From Clostridiales bacterium (GTDB lineage Bacteria; Bacillota; Desulfotomaculia; Desulfotomaculales; VENG01): DNA of 64,000 bases. A program made the position numbers and the translations under genes. Location of the stretch: assembly GCA_021736985.1 (NCBI GenBank), contig JAIPEW010000002.1, positions 62,001-126,000 on the forward strand, in the 5' to 3' direction. The notes beneath the pieces are model-generated. The model saw only the letters and a program-made list of their open reading frames with translations, had not been told where the DNA came from and made no database searches. The number at the start of each line of letters is the position of its first letter. The first letter of the stretch is position 1. Shown piece by piece: positions 45,960-55,013 of this stretch.

Positions 45960-45988
45960 TTGTGTTGTATTTAATACTTGTCTATAAT
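45960..45988 (+). promoter_or_regulatory. promoter of htpX
   Basis: TTGTGT (45960-45965) and TATAAT (45983-45988) with a 17-base spacer, 53 bases before the htpX start. Confidence 0.6.
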
Positions 45989-46041
45989 ATAATAAAATTA
46001 CAATTAATACAAAGAAAACAACTAGAACAGGAGGATAAAGA

Positions 46042-46890
46042 TTGCAAAATTTGAAGGCATTGTCTTTAATGGGGTTGCTTTCAATAATTTTAGTTTTTAT
46101 TGGCAGTGCTATTGGAGGTAAATCAGGAGCATTTTTATTCTTTATTATTTCTTTAGGGATAAATCTTTTTAGTTATTATAAAAGCGATAAAATTGCTATA
46201 AAAATGACCCGCTCAACCCCCATTTCCGAGAAACAAGCACCTGAATTATATGAAATAATACGGAAACTAACTAAAAGAGCCGGGTTGCCAATGCCTAAAA
46301 TCTATCGCACCCCTTCTCCTCAACCCAATGCTTTTGCAACAGGAAGAAATCCCAGCAACTCTTCAGTTGCAGTTACTGACGGGTTACTGCAAATTTTAAA
46401 TAAAAGAGAATTAGAAGGCGTGTTAGCTCATGAAATGTCCCACATTAAAAATCGCGACATTTTAATTGGTACAATAGCAGCATCTATGGCCGGTGCTATT
46501 ACAATGATATCTGAATTACTGCAGTGGAGCTTTATATTCGGTATGGGAGGCGATGATGAAGAAGGTGGAGGAATTGCCGGCTTAGCAGGCACCCTTCTAC
46601 TAGCTATACTAGCTCCTATAGCTGCAATGCTTATCCAGTTTGCCATCTCTCGTTCACGAGAATATTCAGCTGACCAGACAGGAGCTTACCTGGCCGGCGA
46701 CCCGGATGGGCTTGCTAGTGCTCTTTTAAAATTAGAAAAAGCTTCACACAAAATTCCAATGCAAGTTAATCCTTCTACTTCTCATCTTTTTATAACAAAC
46801 CCCCTATCTACTAAAACTATGGCAAGGTTATTTAGCACTCACCCGCCTATTGAAGATAGAGTTAAACGTTTGAAACAATTTAAAAAATAA
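46042..46890 (+). CDS. htpX: membrane zinc metalloprotease HtpX
   Basis: A 282-residue M48 protease of membrane protein quality control. Two N-terminal membrane segments (about 8-48), the zinc motif LAHEMSHIKNRD (HExxH), two further hydrophobic segments (about 155-210) and the third zinc ligand Glu in SRSREYSADQTG. TTG start with AGGAGGATA. It has its own promoter and terminator. Confidence 0.93.
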   Translation: MQNLKALSLMGLLSIILVFIGSAIGGKSGAFLFFIISLGINLFSYYKSDKIAIKMTRSTPISEKQAPELYEIIRKLTKRAGLPMPKIYRTPSPQPNAFATGRNPSNSSVAVTDGLLQILNKRELEGVLAHEMSHIKNRDILIGTIAASMAGAITMISELLQWSFIFGMGGDDEEGGGIAGLAGTLLLAILAPIAAMLIQFAISRSREYSADQTGAYLAGDPDGLASALLKLEKASHKIPMQVNPSTSHLFITNPLSTKTMARLFSTHPPIEDRVKRLKQFKK

Positions 46891-46919
46891 AAAAAACCGC
46901 TGTTTAAGCGGTTTTTTTT
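46891..46919 (+). terminator. terminator of htpX
   Basis: ACCGCT pairs with AGCGGT around a 5-base loop, flanked by six A and eight T, directly after the htpX stop. Confidence 0.9.
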
Positions 46920-47335
46920 ATCAATTTGTTTAATTGTTCAAAAATGAACAAATTGTATAGTTCTATTATTTATAATTATAGCACTCCATTTTCCTTGTAA
47001 TACGTCATTTCACGAAGTTAAAACACATTCCATTAAATGGTGCACAAAATCACACACCATTGTTTGATTTTACACATTATATTCTCTTTTTTTTTATTAA
47101 CATTTATATTTAATGTTTTTACATACTTAATAAATTCTTGATTTTTCAGGGCTACAAGTCAAGTTTTACTAAAATACTTAATCATCTAAATATCTGGCAT
47201 AAATAATGCATTTTTAATATAATAAAAGTGCTTACTTTCACAAATAAACTTATTAAAATAAAAGAAGGAGGTATATCAAAACAAAATTAATTTACCGGCA
47301 AACCTTATTCTTACATAAAAGGGAGGGAAAAAACT
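46920..47335. other. intergenic region upstream of the TauE/SafE gene
   Basis: About 415 bases, AT-rich, no gene. It contains the inverted repeat TTGTTCA-AAAA-TGAACAA (about 46935-46952), a sigma-54-like GG-N10-GC element (TGGCATAAATAATGCA, 47195-47210), and an orphan AGGAGG near 47264 with no start behind it. The mRNA leader of the exporter is probably long. Confidence 0.4.
47195..47210 (+). promoter_or_regulatory. sigma-54-like promoter element
   Basis: TGGCATAAATAATGCA keeps GG and GC exactly ten bases apart, as at -24/-12 promoters, but deviates from TGGCAC-N5-TTGC at several positions. About 125 bases before the TauE/SafE gene. Weak call from a single site. Confidence 0.25.
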
Positions 47336-48292
47336 ATGGTACAAGAATTATTAAGCCTTGGCAACTTAACAGATAAAATTAACATAATGGCTTCCTCGAA
47401 TACAGGCGAAACAGCAGGAAAAGCAGTCTCTGCTGCTGCCAATTCAGGTTTAGACTGGTGGATGTGGCCGCTAATATTATTCGTTACAACATTTGTAATG
47501 GGTATCGCTGCTGTTCTTGCAGGAGTCGGCGGCGGGGTATTATACGTACCTATTGTAGGAAGCTTTTTTCCATTTCACCTGGACTTTGTAAGAGGTGCAG
47601 GCCTGTTTGTCGCACTATCAGGTGCACTGGCTGCAGGTCCAGGATTATTAAAAGCCAATTTTGCAAATCTACGCCTGGCACTTCCAGTTGCATTAATTGC
47701 TTCAACATTTAGCATTGTCGGAGCATTCCTGGGATTAGCTCTGCCTACATGGATCCTCAAGCTGGGTCTGGGAGCAGTAATTACATTTATTGCAATTTTA
47801 TTTATCTTTTCTAAAAACTCGGAGTATCCCGAGGTTGGTGAGAAAGATAATATAACTAAAAAACTGAATATCTCGGGTTCTTATTGGGAAGGTTCACTCA
47901 ATAAAAGTATTGACTGGAGCATATGGCGTACCCCTCAGGGTTTTCTAATTTTTATTGTTATCGGATTAGTAGCAGGCATGTTCGGATTAGGTGCTGGCTG
48001 GGCAAACGTACCTGTGCTAAACCTATTAATGGGAGCACCATTAAAAGTTGCTGTAGGAACCAGTAAATTTTTACTTTCCATTACTGACACATCAGCTGCC
48101 TGGATTTATTTAAACAAAGGCGCAGTACTTCCGATCATTGCAGTTCCATCAATTCTGGGTCTCATGCTGGGATCCCTGGTTGGTGTAAGATTGCTGGCCA
48201 TAGCAAAACCCAAAATAGTCAGGTATATTGTTATTGCTATGCTCTTATTTGCCGGTATCCGGTCCTTCCTTGATGGGCTTGGTGCAATGTAA
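47336..48292 (+). CDS. TauE/SafE family sulfite/organosulfonate exporter
   Basis: A 318-residue polytopic protein of the TauE/SafE family, with two repeats each beginning with a Gly-rich helix (GIAAVLAGVGGGVLYVPIV and GLVAGMFGLGAGWANVPVL). The N-terminal 40 residues are soluble and low in motif content. In a sulfate reducer, export of sulfite or uptake of a sulfur anion is plausible. ATG with GGGAGGGAAAAAACT. It is 24 bases before the DUF1634 gene, its likely partner. Confidence 0.88.
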   Translation: MVQELLSLGNLTDKINIMASSNTGETAGKAVSAAANSGLDWWMWPLILFVTTFVMGIAAVLAGVGGGVLYVPIVGSFFPFHLDFVRGAGLFVALSGALAAGPGLLKANFANLRLALPVALIASTFSIVGAFLGLALPTWILKLGLGAVITFIAILFIFSKNSEYPEVGEKDNITKKLNISGSYWEGSLNKSIDWSIWRTPQGFLIFIVIGLVAGMFGLGAGWANVPVLNLLMGAPLKVAVGTSKFLLSITDTSAAWIYLNKGAVLPIIAVPSILGLMLGSLVGVRLLAIAKPKIVRYIVIAMLLFAGIRSFLDGLGAM

Positions 48293-48316
48293 ATAAAAAA
48301 TGGAAGGAGGAATATT

Positions 48317-48760
48317 ATGGTTGACAAAGAAAAAAACAACCAACCACACGAAAAACTTGATATACCTCAAGAACAAATAAAATATGCTAATTTATTGTTA
48401 TATGGTTCATGGATAGCTATAGCTATCTTAATTATAACATATACTATTTACCTCAGTGGCATTGTATCTCCTTATATTGACCCTGCTCAAATGCCCCATT
48501 ACTGGTCTATGAGTGCTGCTGATTATTTACATGAAGCTAATGTGTCTTCAGGATGGGGTTGGATTAGCCTATTAGGTTATGGCGATTTTTTGAATTTTAT
48601 CGGAATAGTACTTCTTGGATCACTGACTATTATTGGGTATTTAACTCTTTTACTACGTTCATATATTAGACAAAAAGATATTCCGTATACATCCATAGTT
48701 ATTATTGAAATACTGGTACTAGTACTGGCAGCATCAGGAATACTTGCTGGAACACATTAA
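48317..48760 (+). CDS. DUF1634-type membrane protein
   Basis: A 147-residue protein with three hydrophobic segments (about 28-50, 88-110 and 125-145) and a soluble N-terminus. The composition and the pairing directly after a TauE/SafE gene match DUF1634 proteins, which frequently sit there; the function is unknown, perhaps an accessory subunit of the exporter. ATG with GGAGGAATATT. A terminator follows. Confidence 0.72.
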   Translation: MVDKEKNNQPHEKLDIPQEQIKYANLLLYGSWIAIAILIITYTIYLSGIVSPYIDPAQMPHYWSMSAADYLHEANVSSGWGWISLLGYGDFLNFIGIVLLGSLTIIGYLTLLLRSYIRQKDIPYTSIVIIEILVLVLAASGILAGTH

Positions 48761-48765
48761 ATATA

Positions 48766-48800
48766 AAAAAAACAGCGGAATATATTCTCGCTGTTTTTTT
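48766..48800 (+). terminator. terminator after the exporter operon
   Basis: A 12-base stem (AAAAAAACAGCG with CGCTGTTTTTTT) and an 11-base loop, followed by T and A. Confidence 0.88.
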
Positions 48801-48883
48801 ATATTTACTTAATAAGATATATTAACATAGAAGAGTACGTGTTATAATATTATGCAAGTTTTTATAATTAGGAGGTAAATAAA

Positions 48884-49225
48884 TTGGCAGATATTTATGA
48901 AGAAGTTATGAACAAAGCTCAAGAATTAGGAGAACTGGTAACTCAAACAGACGAGTTTACAGAAGTTAAACAAAAACAAGCATTGATGTTCCATGATAAT
49001 TCTGCAATGGAACTTCTGCAATCATACGACGATTTAAAAAAACAGCAAAAAGAAAGACAAGATAATGGTGAAGAACTTACCCAGGAAGATACTGATGCTC
49101 TTGAACAACAAGAAACAAAATTAAATGAAAATGAAAACATAAAAAATTTTTTTGATTCACAAAAGAAATTTCAAGAAATGATTAATAAAGCACTTGAATT
49201 AATTATAAGACCTAGCAAGCAATAA
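48884..49225 (+). CDS. YlbF/YmcA family protein
   Basis: A 113-residue helical protein (MADIYEEVMNKAQELGELV..., DNSAMELLQSYDDLKK, FFDSQKKFQEMINKALELI) with the charge pattern of the YlbF/YmcA (DUF964) family. In Bacillus these associate with RNase Y and affect mRNA processing, competence and sporulation. TTG start with AGGAGGTAAATAAA. Single gene. Confidence 0.85.
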   Translation: MADIYEEVMNKAQELGELVTQTDEFTEVKQKQALMFHDNSAMELLQSYDDLKKQQKERQDNGEELTQEDTDALEQQETKLNENENIKNFFDSQKKFQEMINKALELIIRPSKQ

Positions 49226-49264
49226 ATAAAAAAACTGCCGTTTGCTGTTTTAGTAGTAAGCAAG

Positions 49265-49426
49265 CTGAGCCCCTGTCAAATAAAGAGTTGAAAAAATAAA
49301 AGTTTTATGTTGCAAGGTCTGATTCCGATATTCCATCGGGGTCGGACCTTTTAGTTTTTCTGTAATCTTTTCAGGTTGTAAAAATCCATGTATTCTATAT
49401 TTTAAATGTCTACTACAAAGGGAGTA
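49265..49426 (-). mobile_element. MITE-like remnant of the same IS3 family
   Basis: A 162-base segment with both ends of the IS3 element: TGAGCCCCTGTCAAATA at the left and TGTCTACTACAAAGGGAGTA at the right, as at 29641-30260. Between them only the transposase C-terminus remains; the minus strand reads YMDFYNLKRLQKN, a one-base shift, then LKGLTPMEYRNQTL. It has a MITE-like structure (both ends, no coding capacity). No target duplication seen. Confidence 0.7.
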
Positions 49427-49532
49427 TATTATAGTGTTTTTTTAAAAGGAACATTTTGATTTAACATTTTATACAATACATAAACTCGGGAGATAATAAT
49501 ATTAAACCTAAATATGTAGGAGAGTGTATAAA

Positions 49533-51578
49533 ATGAAAGAATACTCTACTCAACAGTTACATAAACTGGCTCGTTTATACGGCATTGAAACAGCATACAG
49601 AGATTTTAAAGGTAAGCTGCAATATGCTGAACCGCAATCACTCTTAGCAACATTACGTGCATTAGAAGCACCAGTAGAAAACATGGCAGATATCCCTGAT
49701 GCGCTTCGCCAGAGTGTCCAAGAACGCTGGCAAAAACATTGTGAACCGATTACAGTGGTCTGGGGGAGTAATTACGCCAGCATTGAATTTAAGTTACCAG
49801 CAATATATGAAAAAGAAACTGGAAAGTGTCACCTGCAAATAGAGAATGGAAAGACATTCTCCTGGGAACAAAAAATTTTTTCACTTCCAGTCTTACAAAG
49901 TATAACTGTAGAAGGCGTAAAATACATAATAAAAATGCTTACCTTAAATATAGAACTACCATACGGATATCACAGTTTCAAACTTGTCTTACCCGGGATA
50001 CAATGCAGCACATTAATTATCGCTGCACCACAAAATTTTTATTCATTGCAACAAAAACACATGTGGGGAATTTTTAGCCCGGTGTATTCTCTTTATTCTG
50101 AGCATAGCTGGGGAGCAGGTGATTTTAACGATTTTGGGAGTTTTATAGACTGGATAGGAGAAAACGGAGGAAACATAGCCGGCACCTTACCCCTTTTAAG
50201 CACTTTTTTAGACAAACCTTTTAACCCAAGTCCTTACTCACCCATCAGCAGGTTATTCTGGAATGAATTTTATTTAAACATTATGGAAATTCCTGAACTT
50301 GCTTATTGTCCTGAAGCACGAGAATTAATTGAATCTGAACAAATACAAAAAGAGCTTAATGATCTACAAAACCTGCCGCTGGTAGACTATCACCGCTGTA
50401 TGGCAATAAAACGACAGGTACTAGAAAAACTTGCAAATTGCTGCTTTTCCAGTAATTCTGCAAGAAAAAACTTGCTCCACAAATGGTTAGAAAAAAACCC
50501 AATGGTACAGGATTATGCACGTTTCCGAGCAGTAGTTGAACTTAAAGGGGCAAACTGGCGTAATTGGTCCAAATCACTTAGAGACGGCATTATAGAAAGA
50601 CAGGATTACAACCCGGAAATAGAAATGTATCATATTTACATACAATGGGTAACTTACGAACAATTTCAAAAGCTTGTAAACAAAGCAAATCATAATAACG
50701 TGAATTTATACTTGGATTTCCCATTGGGAGTTAACAGCGACGGTTACGATATTTGGCGGGAGAGAGATTCTTTTGTTTTAAACGTGAGCAGCGGGGCACC
50801 ACCAGACATGTTTTTTACAAAGGGACAAGATTGGGGAGTAATTCCGTTGCATCCTATACGAATAAGAGAACAGGGTTACGGGTATTACATTGAGTGCTTG
50901 AAGCATCACCTGAGAAACGCTAGCATTCTGCGCATGGATCATGTTATGGGACTGCACAGGCTTTTTTGGATTCCACATGGATTACCTGCAGATCAAGGTA
51001 TTTACGTACATTACTATCCTGAAGATTTTTATGCAATCTTATCGTTAGAATCCAACAAAAACCAAGCAGTTATAGTTGGCGAAGACCTTGGATTAGTTCC
51101 GGATTATGTACGAAAAAAAATGAAGTACCATAATGCTTACAACATGTATGTGCTTCCTTTTGAATTAACAAAGGATAATAAGCAAATGCTAAAAGAACCG
51201 CCATTGCATTCGCTTAACTGCATGAATACACATGATATGCCACCATTTGCTGCTTTCTGGCCTGAAATGAATAAAGAAGAACGAAACATACTGATTAAAT
51301 TCTTATACCAACAGGGATGGTTAACTGAATATACTGAGGACACAGAAACTATTTTTCAAGCTTGCCTGGAATTTTTAGCATCAAGTTCTTCCCAGCTTAT
51401 GTTAATAAATTTAGAAGATATTTGGCTGGAGACTAAACCACAAAATATTCCAGGAACACAAGATGAAAATCCCAACTGGCAAAGAAAAACCCACTACAGT
51501 ATTGAAACATTCAAAAAAATGCCGAAAATACACAACTTACTGCAAAAAATCCACAATTCTAGAAATACGGAGGGTTAA
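49533..51578 (+). CDS. malQ: 4-alpha-glucanotransferase (amylomaltase)
   Basis: About 681 residues, GH77 family, transferring maltosyl units between alpha-1,4-glucans. Motifs are ILRMDHVMGLHRLFWIP (nucleophile Asp region), VGEDLGLVPDYVRKKM (acid/base Glu) and NTHDMPPFAAFW. An N-terminal domain of about 150 residues precedes the barrel. The ATG at 49533 has GGAGAG upstream; a GTG three codons earlier overlaps that site. It is seven bases before the GH57 gene, probably one operon for glycogen or storage glucan turnover. Confidence 0.93.
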   Translation: MKEYSTQQLHKLARLYGIETAYRDFKGKLQYAEPQSLLATLRALEAPVENMADIPDALRQSVQERWQKHCEPITVVWGSNYASIEFKLPAIYEKETGKCHLQIENGKTFSWEQKIFSLPVLQSITVEGVKYIIKMLTLNIELPYGYHSFKLVLPGIQCSTLIIAAPQNFYSLQQKHMWGIFSPVYSLYSEHSWGAGDFNDFGSFIDWIGENGGNIAGTLPLLSTFLDKPFNPSPYSPISRLFWNEFYLNIMEIPELAYCPEARELIESEQIQKELNDLQNLPLVDYHRCMAIKRQVLEKLANCCFSSNSARKNLLHKWLEKNPMVQDYARFRAVVELKGANWRNWSKSLRDGIIERQDYNPEIEMYHIYIQWVTYEQFQKLVNKANHNNVNLYLDFPLGVNSDGYDIWRERDSFVLNVSSGAPPDMFFTKGQDWGVIPLHPIRIREQGYGYYIECLKHHLRNASILRMDHVMGLHRLFWIPHGLPADQGIYVHYYPEDFYAILSLESNKNQAVIVGEDLGLVPDYVRKKMKYHNAYNMYVLPFELTKDNKQMLKEPPLHSLNCMNTHDMPPFAAFWPEMNKEERNILIKFLYQQGWLTEYTEDTETIFQACLEFLASSSSQLMLINLEDIWLETKPQNIPGTQDENPNWQRKTHYSIETFKKMPKIHNLLQKIHNSRNTEG

Positions 51579-51584
51579 ACCAGC

Positions 51585-54014
51585 ATGGAAAAATATATTT
51601 GTATACACGGACACTTCTATCAACCCCCCCGGGAGAATCCCTGGCTCGAAGATATTGAATTACAGGACTCAGCGCATCCATATCATGATTGGAATCAAAG
51701 AGTAACTGCCGAATGTTATGCACCAAACGCCTCATCTCGAATTTTGAACAATAAAAAAAACATAAAAAAAATAATAAATAATTATGCCCAAATTAGTTTC
51801 AACTTTGGACCAACAATATTGGACTGGATGGAAACTAAAAACCCTGATACTTATCAAGCTATAATAGAAGCAGACAAAAAAAGCATAAAAAATTTCTCAG
51901 GACACGGCTCGGCCCTTGCCCAAACATACAACCATATGATCATGCCCCTGGCAAACAAGCAGGATAAATACACTCAGATAATCTGGGGGATCAAGGATTT
52001 TGAACACCGTTTCAAGCGTAAACCAGAAGGAATGTGGTTGCCTGAAACTGCTGTAGATTTAGAAACCCTTGATATAATGGCAGAACTTGGTATAACCTTT
52101 ACTATACTTACTCCATATCAAGCTAAACGGTTCCGTAAAATAGACAATCAAAACTGGGAAAAAGTTGAATCCAGAGGAATTGACCCTTCAATGCCGTATA
52201 AACTCAACCTGCCTTTATCCGGGCGCGTAATAAATATATTTTTTTATGACGGGCCTATATCTCAAGGCGTAGCTTTTGAAGGTCTATTAAATGATGGAGA
52301 AAAATTTGCCAACCGCTTGCTTTCAGGATTCTCTAAAGATCGAGATTGGCCGCAGCTAGTAAATATATCGACTGACGGTGAAACTTATGGCCATCACCAT
52401 CACTACGGGGATATGGCGCTAGCTTATGCACTTAATTATATAAGATCAAATGATCTTGCGCGGATTACAAATTATAGTGAGTTTCTAGAGACATATCCCC
52501 CTACTCATGAAGTTGAAATTTGGGAAAATACATCCTGGAGCTGTGCACATGGTGTTAAACGCTGGTATTATGACTGCGGATGCAACTCCGGCATGCACTC
52601 TGATTGGAACCAGAAATGGAGAGAACCGCTACGCAGCGCACTAGATAGCCTCAGGGATACATTAATCCCACTGTATGAGAAAAAAGCACAAGAATTCCTA
52701 AAAGATCCATGGTCAGCCAGAAACGATTATATATACATTATACTTGATCGATCTCCCGATAATTTAAAACAATTCATAAAAAAACATTCTACCCGTGAAT
52801 TTAACAACAATGAGCATATTACCATGCTTAAACTCCTGGAAATACAGCGGCATGCTATGCTTATGTATACCAGTTGCGGCTGGTTTTTTGATGATATATC
52901 AGGTATAGAAACTGTGCAGATAATTCAATACGCTGGCCGTGCCATTCAATTAGCAGAAGAGCTTTTCCAACAAAATATAGAACCTAGCTTTATTGAAGCA
53001 CTTGCAAAGGCAAAAAGCAATCTTCCCAAACACAAAGACGGGGCTTATATATATAATAATTACGTAAAACCCGCCAAGGTAAACCTGATTAAAGTAGGAG
53101 CACACTACGCACTAAGCTCCCTGTTCAAACCTTATGAAGAAAAGACACAAATTTATTGTTATCAGATACACAGGGATGATTATCACAAAATATTTAAAGA
53201 TGATTTCCGAATAACAATGGGACGCGCCCGAATAAGTTCTGTTGTAACACATGAATCCGATACAATAACCTTTGCTGCAATTAAACCGGATAATTACAAT
53301 TTAAATGCCGGGGTTCGAATATACAAGAATGAATTTGAATATCAGGAGCTCTTGAAAAAGATTAAAGCTGCAGCTGAAAATAAAAACCTTTCTCAAATAA
53401 ATCATATTTTAAATACATACTTTGAAGGTGTAAGTTATTCTTTAAAAGAACTTTTTAAAGATGAACAGCGTAAAATAACGAATCTCATGATTAATTCAAG
53501 TTTAGAAGAAGTCGAAGACGAATTGAGAGAAATTTACCATCATTATTTACCATTAATACGCTTTTTGAATAAGCTTAATATTCCGCAGCCCCGTGCAATA
53601 TACCTGGCAGCACAATTTAATATAAATACCGATCTCGTCCGTGCTCTATCTGAATCTAGGATTGATTTTAAACACGTCAACAACCTTTTAACACAGGCCA
53701 ATGAATGGGATATCGCACTAGATGAAAAAGAAGTAAGCTATACCTTAAAAGAAACTCTAGAACGGTTAGCCAAAAGATTAAAAGAAGGCCCAACTGATTT
53801 GTCGCTTTTAAAAAACATTATTGAAACTACCGAACTAGCCCGTTCATTATCTTTTAATGTTAATTTATGGCAGATACAAAACATCTACTACCAGTTACTA
53901 AATTCTGTCTACGGAGATATTCAAGGTAAGGCAGAAAATGGTAATATAGATGCCGGTGAATGGATAAAAAATTTTGATACTCTAGGAGAAAAACTTAACA
54001 TATTAAAGCACTAA
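51585..54014 (+). CDS. GH57/DUF3536 family glycoside hydrolase
   Basis: An 809-residue protein. The N-terminal half is a GH57-type barrel: HGHFYQPPRENPW (variant of the HxHQP motif), EGMWLPETAVDLETLDIMAE, FFYDGPIS and STDGETYGHHHHYGDMALAY with candidate acidic catalytic residues. The C-terminal part matches DUF3536 in layout and is helical and charged. The substrate is likely an alpha-glucan given malQ upstream, but DUF3536 enzymes are poorly characterised. ATG with GGAGGGTTAAACCAGC. No signal peptide, so cytoplasmic. Confidence 0.85.
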   Translation: MEKYICIHGHFYQPPRENPWLEDIELQDSAHPYHDWNQRVTAECYAPNASSRILNNKKNIKKIINNYAQISFNFGPTILDWMETKNPDTYQAIIEADKKSIKNFSGHGSALAQTYNHMIMPLANKQDKYTQIIWGIKDFEHRFKRKPEGMWLPETAVDLETLDIMAELGITFTILTPYQAKRFRKIDNQNWEKVESRGIDPSMPYKLNLPLSGRVINIFFYDGPISQGVAFEGLLNDGEKFANRLLSGFSKDRDWPQLVNISTDGETYGHHHHYGDMALAYALNYIRSNDLARITNYSEFLETYPPTHEVEIWENTSWSCAHGVKRWYYDCGCNSGMHSDWNQKWREPLRSALDSLRDTLIPLYEKKAQEFLKDPWSARNDYIYIILDRSPDNLKQFIKKHSTREFNNNEHITMLKLLEIQRHAMLMYTSCGWFFDDISGIETVQIIQYAGRAIQLAEELFQQNIEPSFIEALAKAKSNLPKHKDGAYIYNNYVKPAKVNLIKVGAHYALSSLFKPYEEKTQIYCYQIHRDDYHKIFKDDFRITMGRARISSVVTHESDTITFAAIKPDNYNLNAGVRIYKNEFEYQELLKKIKAAAENKNLSQINHILNTYFEGVSYSLKELFKDEQRKITNLMINSSLEEVEDELREIYHHYLPLIRFLNKLNIPQPRAIYLAAQFNINTDLVRALSESRIDFKHVNNLLTQANEWDIALDEKEVSYTLKETLERLAKRLKEGPTDLSLLKNIIETTELARSLSFNVNLWQIQNIYYQLLNSVYGDIQGKAENGNIDAGEWIKNFDTLGEKLNILKH

Positions 54015-54053
54015 AAAAACAAGGGGCATATTTAAACTACCCCTTGTTTTTTA
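54014..54053 (+). terminator. bidirectional terminator after the GH57 gene
   Basis: AAAACAAGGGG pairs with CCCCTTGTTTT around a 13-base loop, flanked by A and T runs. It can serve the GH57 gene and, on the minus strand, the 57-residue gene that ends at 54076. Confidence 0.85.
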
Positions 54054-54075
54054 ACTTAATTTCACCGTTCGATTT

Positions 54076-54249
54076 TTACTCTTTGTTTTTAACTGCCTGC
54101 TCATATGGGCAATATTCTTCTTTTTGCTTTTCATCCAGGGTACAACCCCAGTGATCTGCCCCTGCTGCAAAACAACGATATTTACAGAAACTACAAAAAG
54201 TATGTGTGATTTGCTCTTGAGTCATATCTTCTGCTTTTATTCTTTCCAT
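54076..54249 (-). CDS. small cysteine-rich protein (57 aa)
   Basis: A 57-residue protein with five cysteines: THTFCSFCKYRCFAAGADHW, then GCTLDEK and YCPYEQA. The CxxC-x3-C pattern suggests a small metal-binding or redox protein. The ATG has GGGAGGGG nine bases upstream and a terminator follows. I do not recognise the family; the opposite strand has no ribosome binding site. Convergent with the GH57 gene. Confidence 0.65.
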   Translation of the reverse strand: MERIKAEDMTQEQITHTFCSFCKYRCFAAGADHWGCTLDEKQKEEYCPYEQAVKNKE

Positions 54250-54362
54250 TTTAACAATCCCCTCCCTTTACTTCACATACTATTTTCTTTAAAAGACACT
54301 GCGTGATCAATAAGAAAATGACAGAGGTCTCGTTTAAAACCCCTGCCATTTTCTAGATAAAT

Positions 54363-54438
54363 TGGAGGCGACTCCCGGATTCGAACCGGGGAATCGAGGA
54401 TTTGCAGTCCTCTGCCTTAGCCACTTGGCTAAGTCGCC
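54363..54438 (-). tRNA. tRNA-Cys (anticodon GCA)
   Basis: Minus-strand cloverleaf: acceptor GGCGACT/AGTCGCC, anticodon loop CTGCAAA (GCA), T loop TTCGAAT, discriminator T and encoded CCA. Its own promoter lies at 54503-54531. Confidence 0.96.
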
Positions 54439-54502
54439 ATATACTACAACTAAATATTACATATTATTTTATTATTAAACAACTATATCCTTACGCAAAA
54501 TA

Positions 54503-54531
54503 ATTATAAAATAAAATCCGTTAATAGTCAA
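54503..54531 (-). promoter_or_regulatory. promoter of tRNA-Cys
   Basis: TTGACT (54526-54531) and TATAAT (54503-54508) separated by 17 bases on the minus strand. Confidence 0.8.
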
Positions 54532-54602
54532 ACAAATCTTAATCCAATCACAATCTAAAAATTTAACTGGATAATTTTGATTCTCAGAACTATAAAATAA
54601 AA

Positions 54603-54629
54603 AAATTGTAGTTTGGAATACTACAATTT
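54603..54629 (-). terminator. terminator of the Asp-Phe-Gly tRNA operon
   Basis: AAATTGTAGT pairs with ACTACAATTT around a 7-base loop, followed on the minus strand by a T-run, about 20 bases after tRNA-Gly(GCC). Confidence 0.85.
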
Positions 54630-54649
54630 CTCGCGGCTTACCTGAAAAT

Positions 54650-54724
54650 TGGAGCGGAAGACGGGATTCGAACCCGCGACCCCCGGCTTGGCAAGCCGAT
54701 GCTCTACCGCTGAGCTACTTCCGC
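54650..54724 (-). tRNA. tRNA-Gly (anticodon GCC)
   Basis: Minus-strand cloverleaf with acceptor GCGGAAG/CTTCCGC, anticodon loop TTGCCAA (GCC), T loop TTCGAAT and encoded CCA. Third of the tRNA operon. Confidence 0.96.
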
Positions 54725-54736
54725 AAGCAATAAAGT

Positions 54737-54812
54737 TGGTGCCACGGGACGGAGTCGAACCGCCGACACGAGGATTTTCAGTCCACTGCTCTACCACCTG
54801 AGCTACCGTGGC
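54737..54812 (-). tRNA. tRNA-Phe (anticodon GAA)
   Basis: Minus-strand cloverleaf with acceptor GCCACGG/CCGTGGC, anticodon loop CTGAAAA (GAA), T loop TTCGACT, discriminator A and encoded CCA. Second of the tRNA operon. Confidence 0.96.
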
Positions 54813-54816
54813 AAAA

Positions 54817-54892
54817 TGGCGGAGCTGACGAGAATCGAACTCGCGATCTCCGGCGTGACAGGCCGGCGTGTTAACCGCTACACCACAGCTCC
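54817..54892 (-). tRNA. tRNA-Asp (anticodon GTC)
   Basis: Minus-strand cloverleaf with acceptor GGAGCTG/CAGCTCC, anticodon loop CTGTCAC (GTC), T loop TTCGATT and encoded CCA. First gene of the tRNA operon, behind a consensus promoter. Confidence 0.96.
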
Positions 54893-54957
54893 GAATAACT
54901 TTATTCATAATTAAATTTCAGTTTGTGAATAACGTCATTGCGTTATCGACAATGACT

Positions 54958-54986
54958 AGTATACAAAAACATGAGCCAAATGTCAA
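54958..54986 (-). promoter_or_regulatory. promoter of the Asp-Phe-Gly tRNA operon
   Basis: A perfect TTGACA (54981-54986) and TATACT (54958-54963) with a 17-base spacer, about 66 bases before tRNA-Asp. Confidence 0.85.
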
Positions 54987-55013
54987 TATTATTTTAAATT
55001 TAAATTTAAAACA

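Noticed and set aside
54621-54908. 95-residue minus-strand reading frame over three tRNA genes
   Set aside because: It runs straight through tRNA-Gly, tRNA-Phe and tRNA-Asp and its sequence (such as VVEQWTENPRVGGSTPSRG) is a translation of tRNA, a common false gene.
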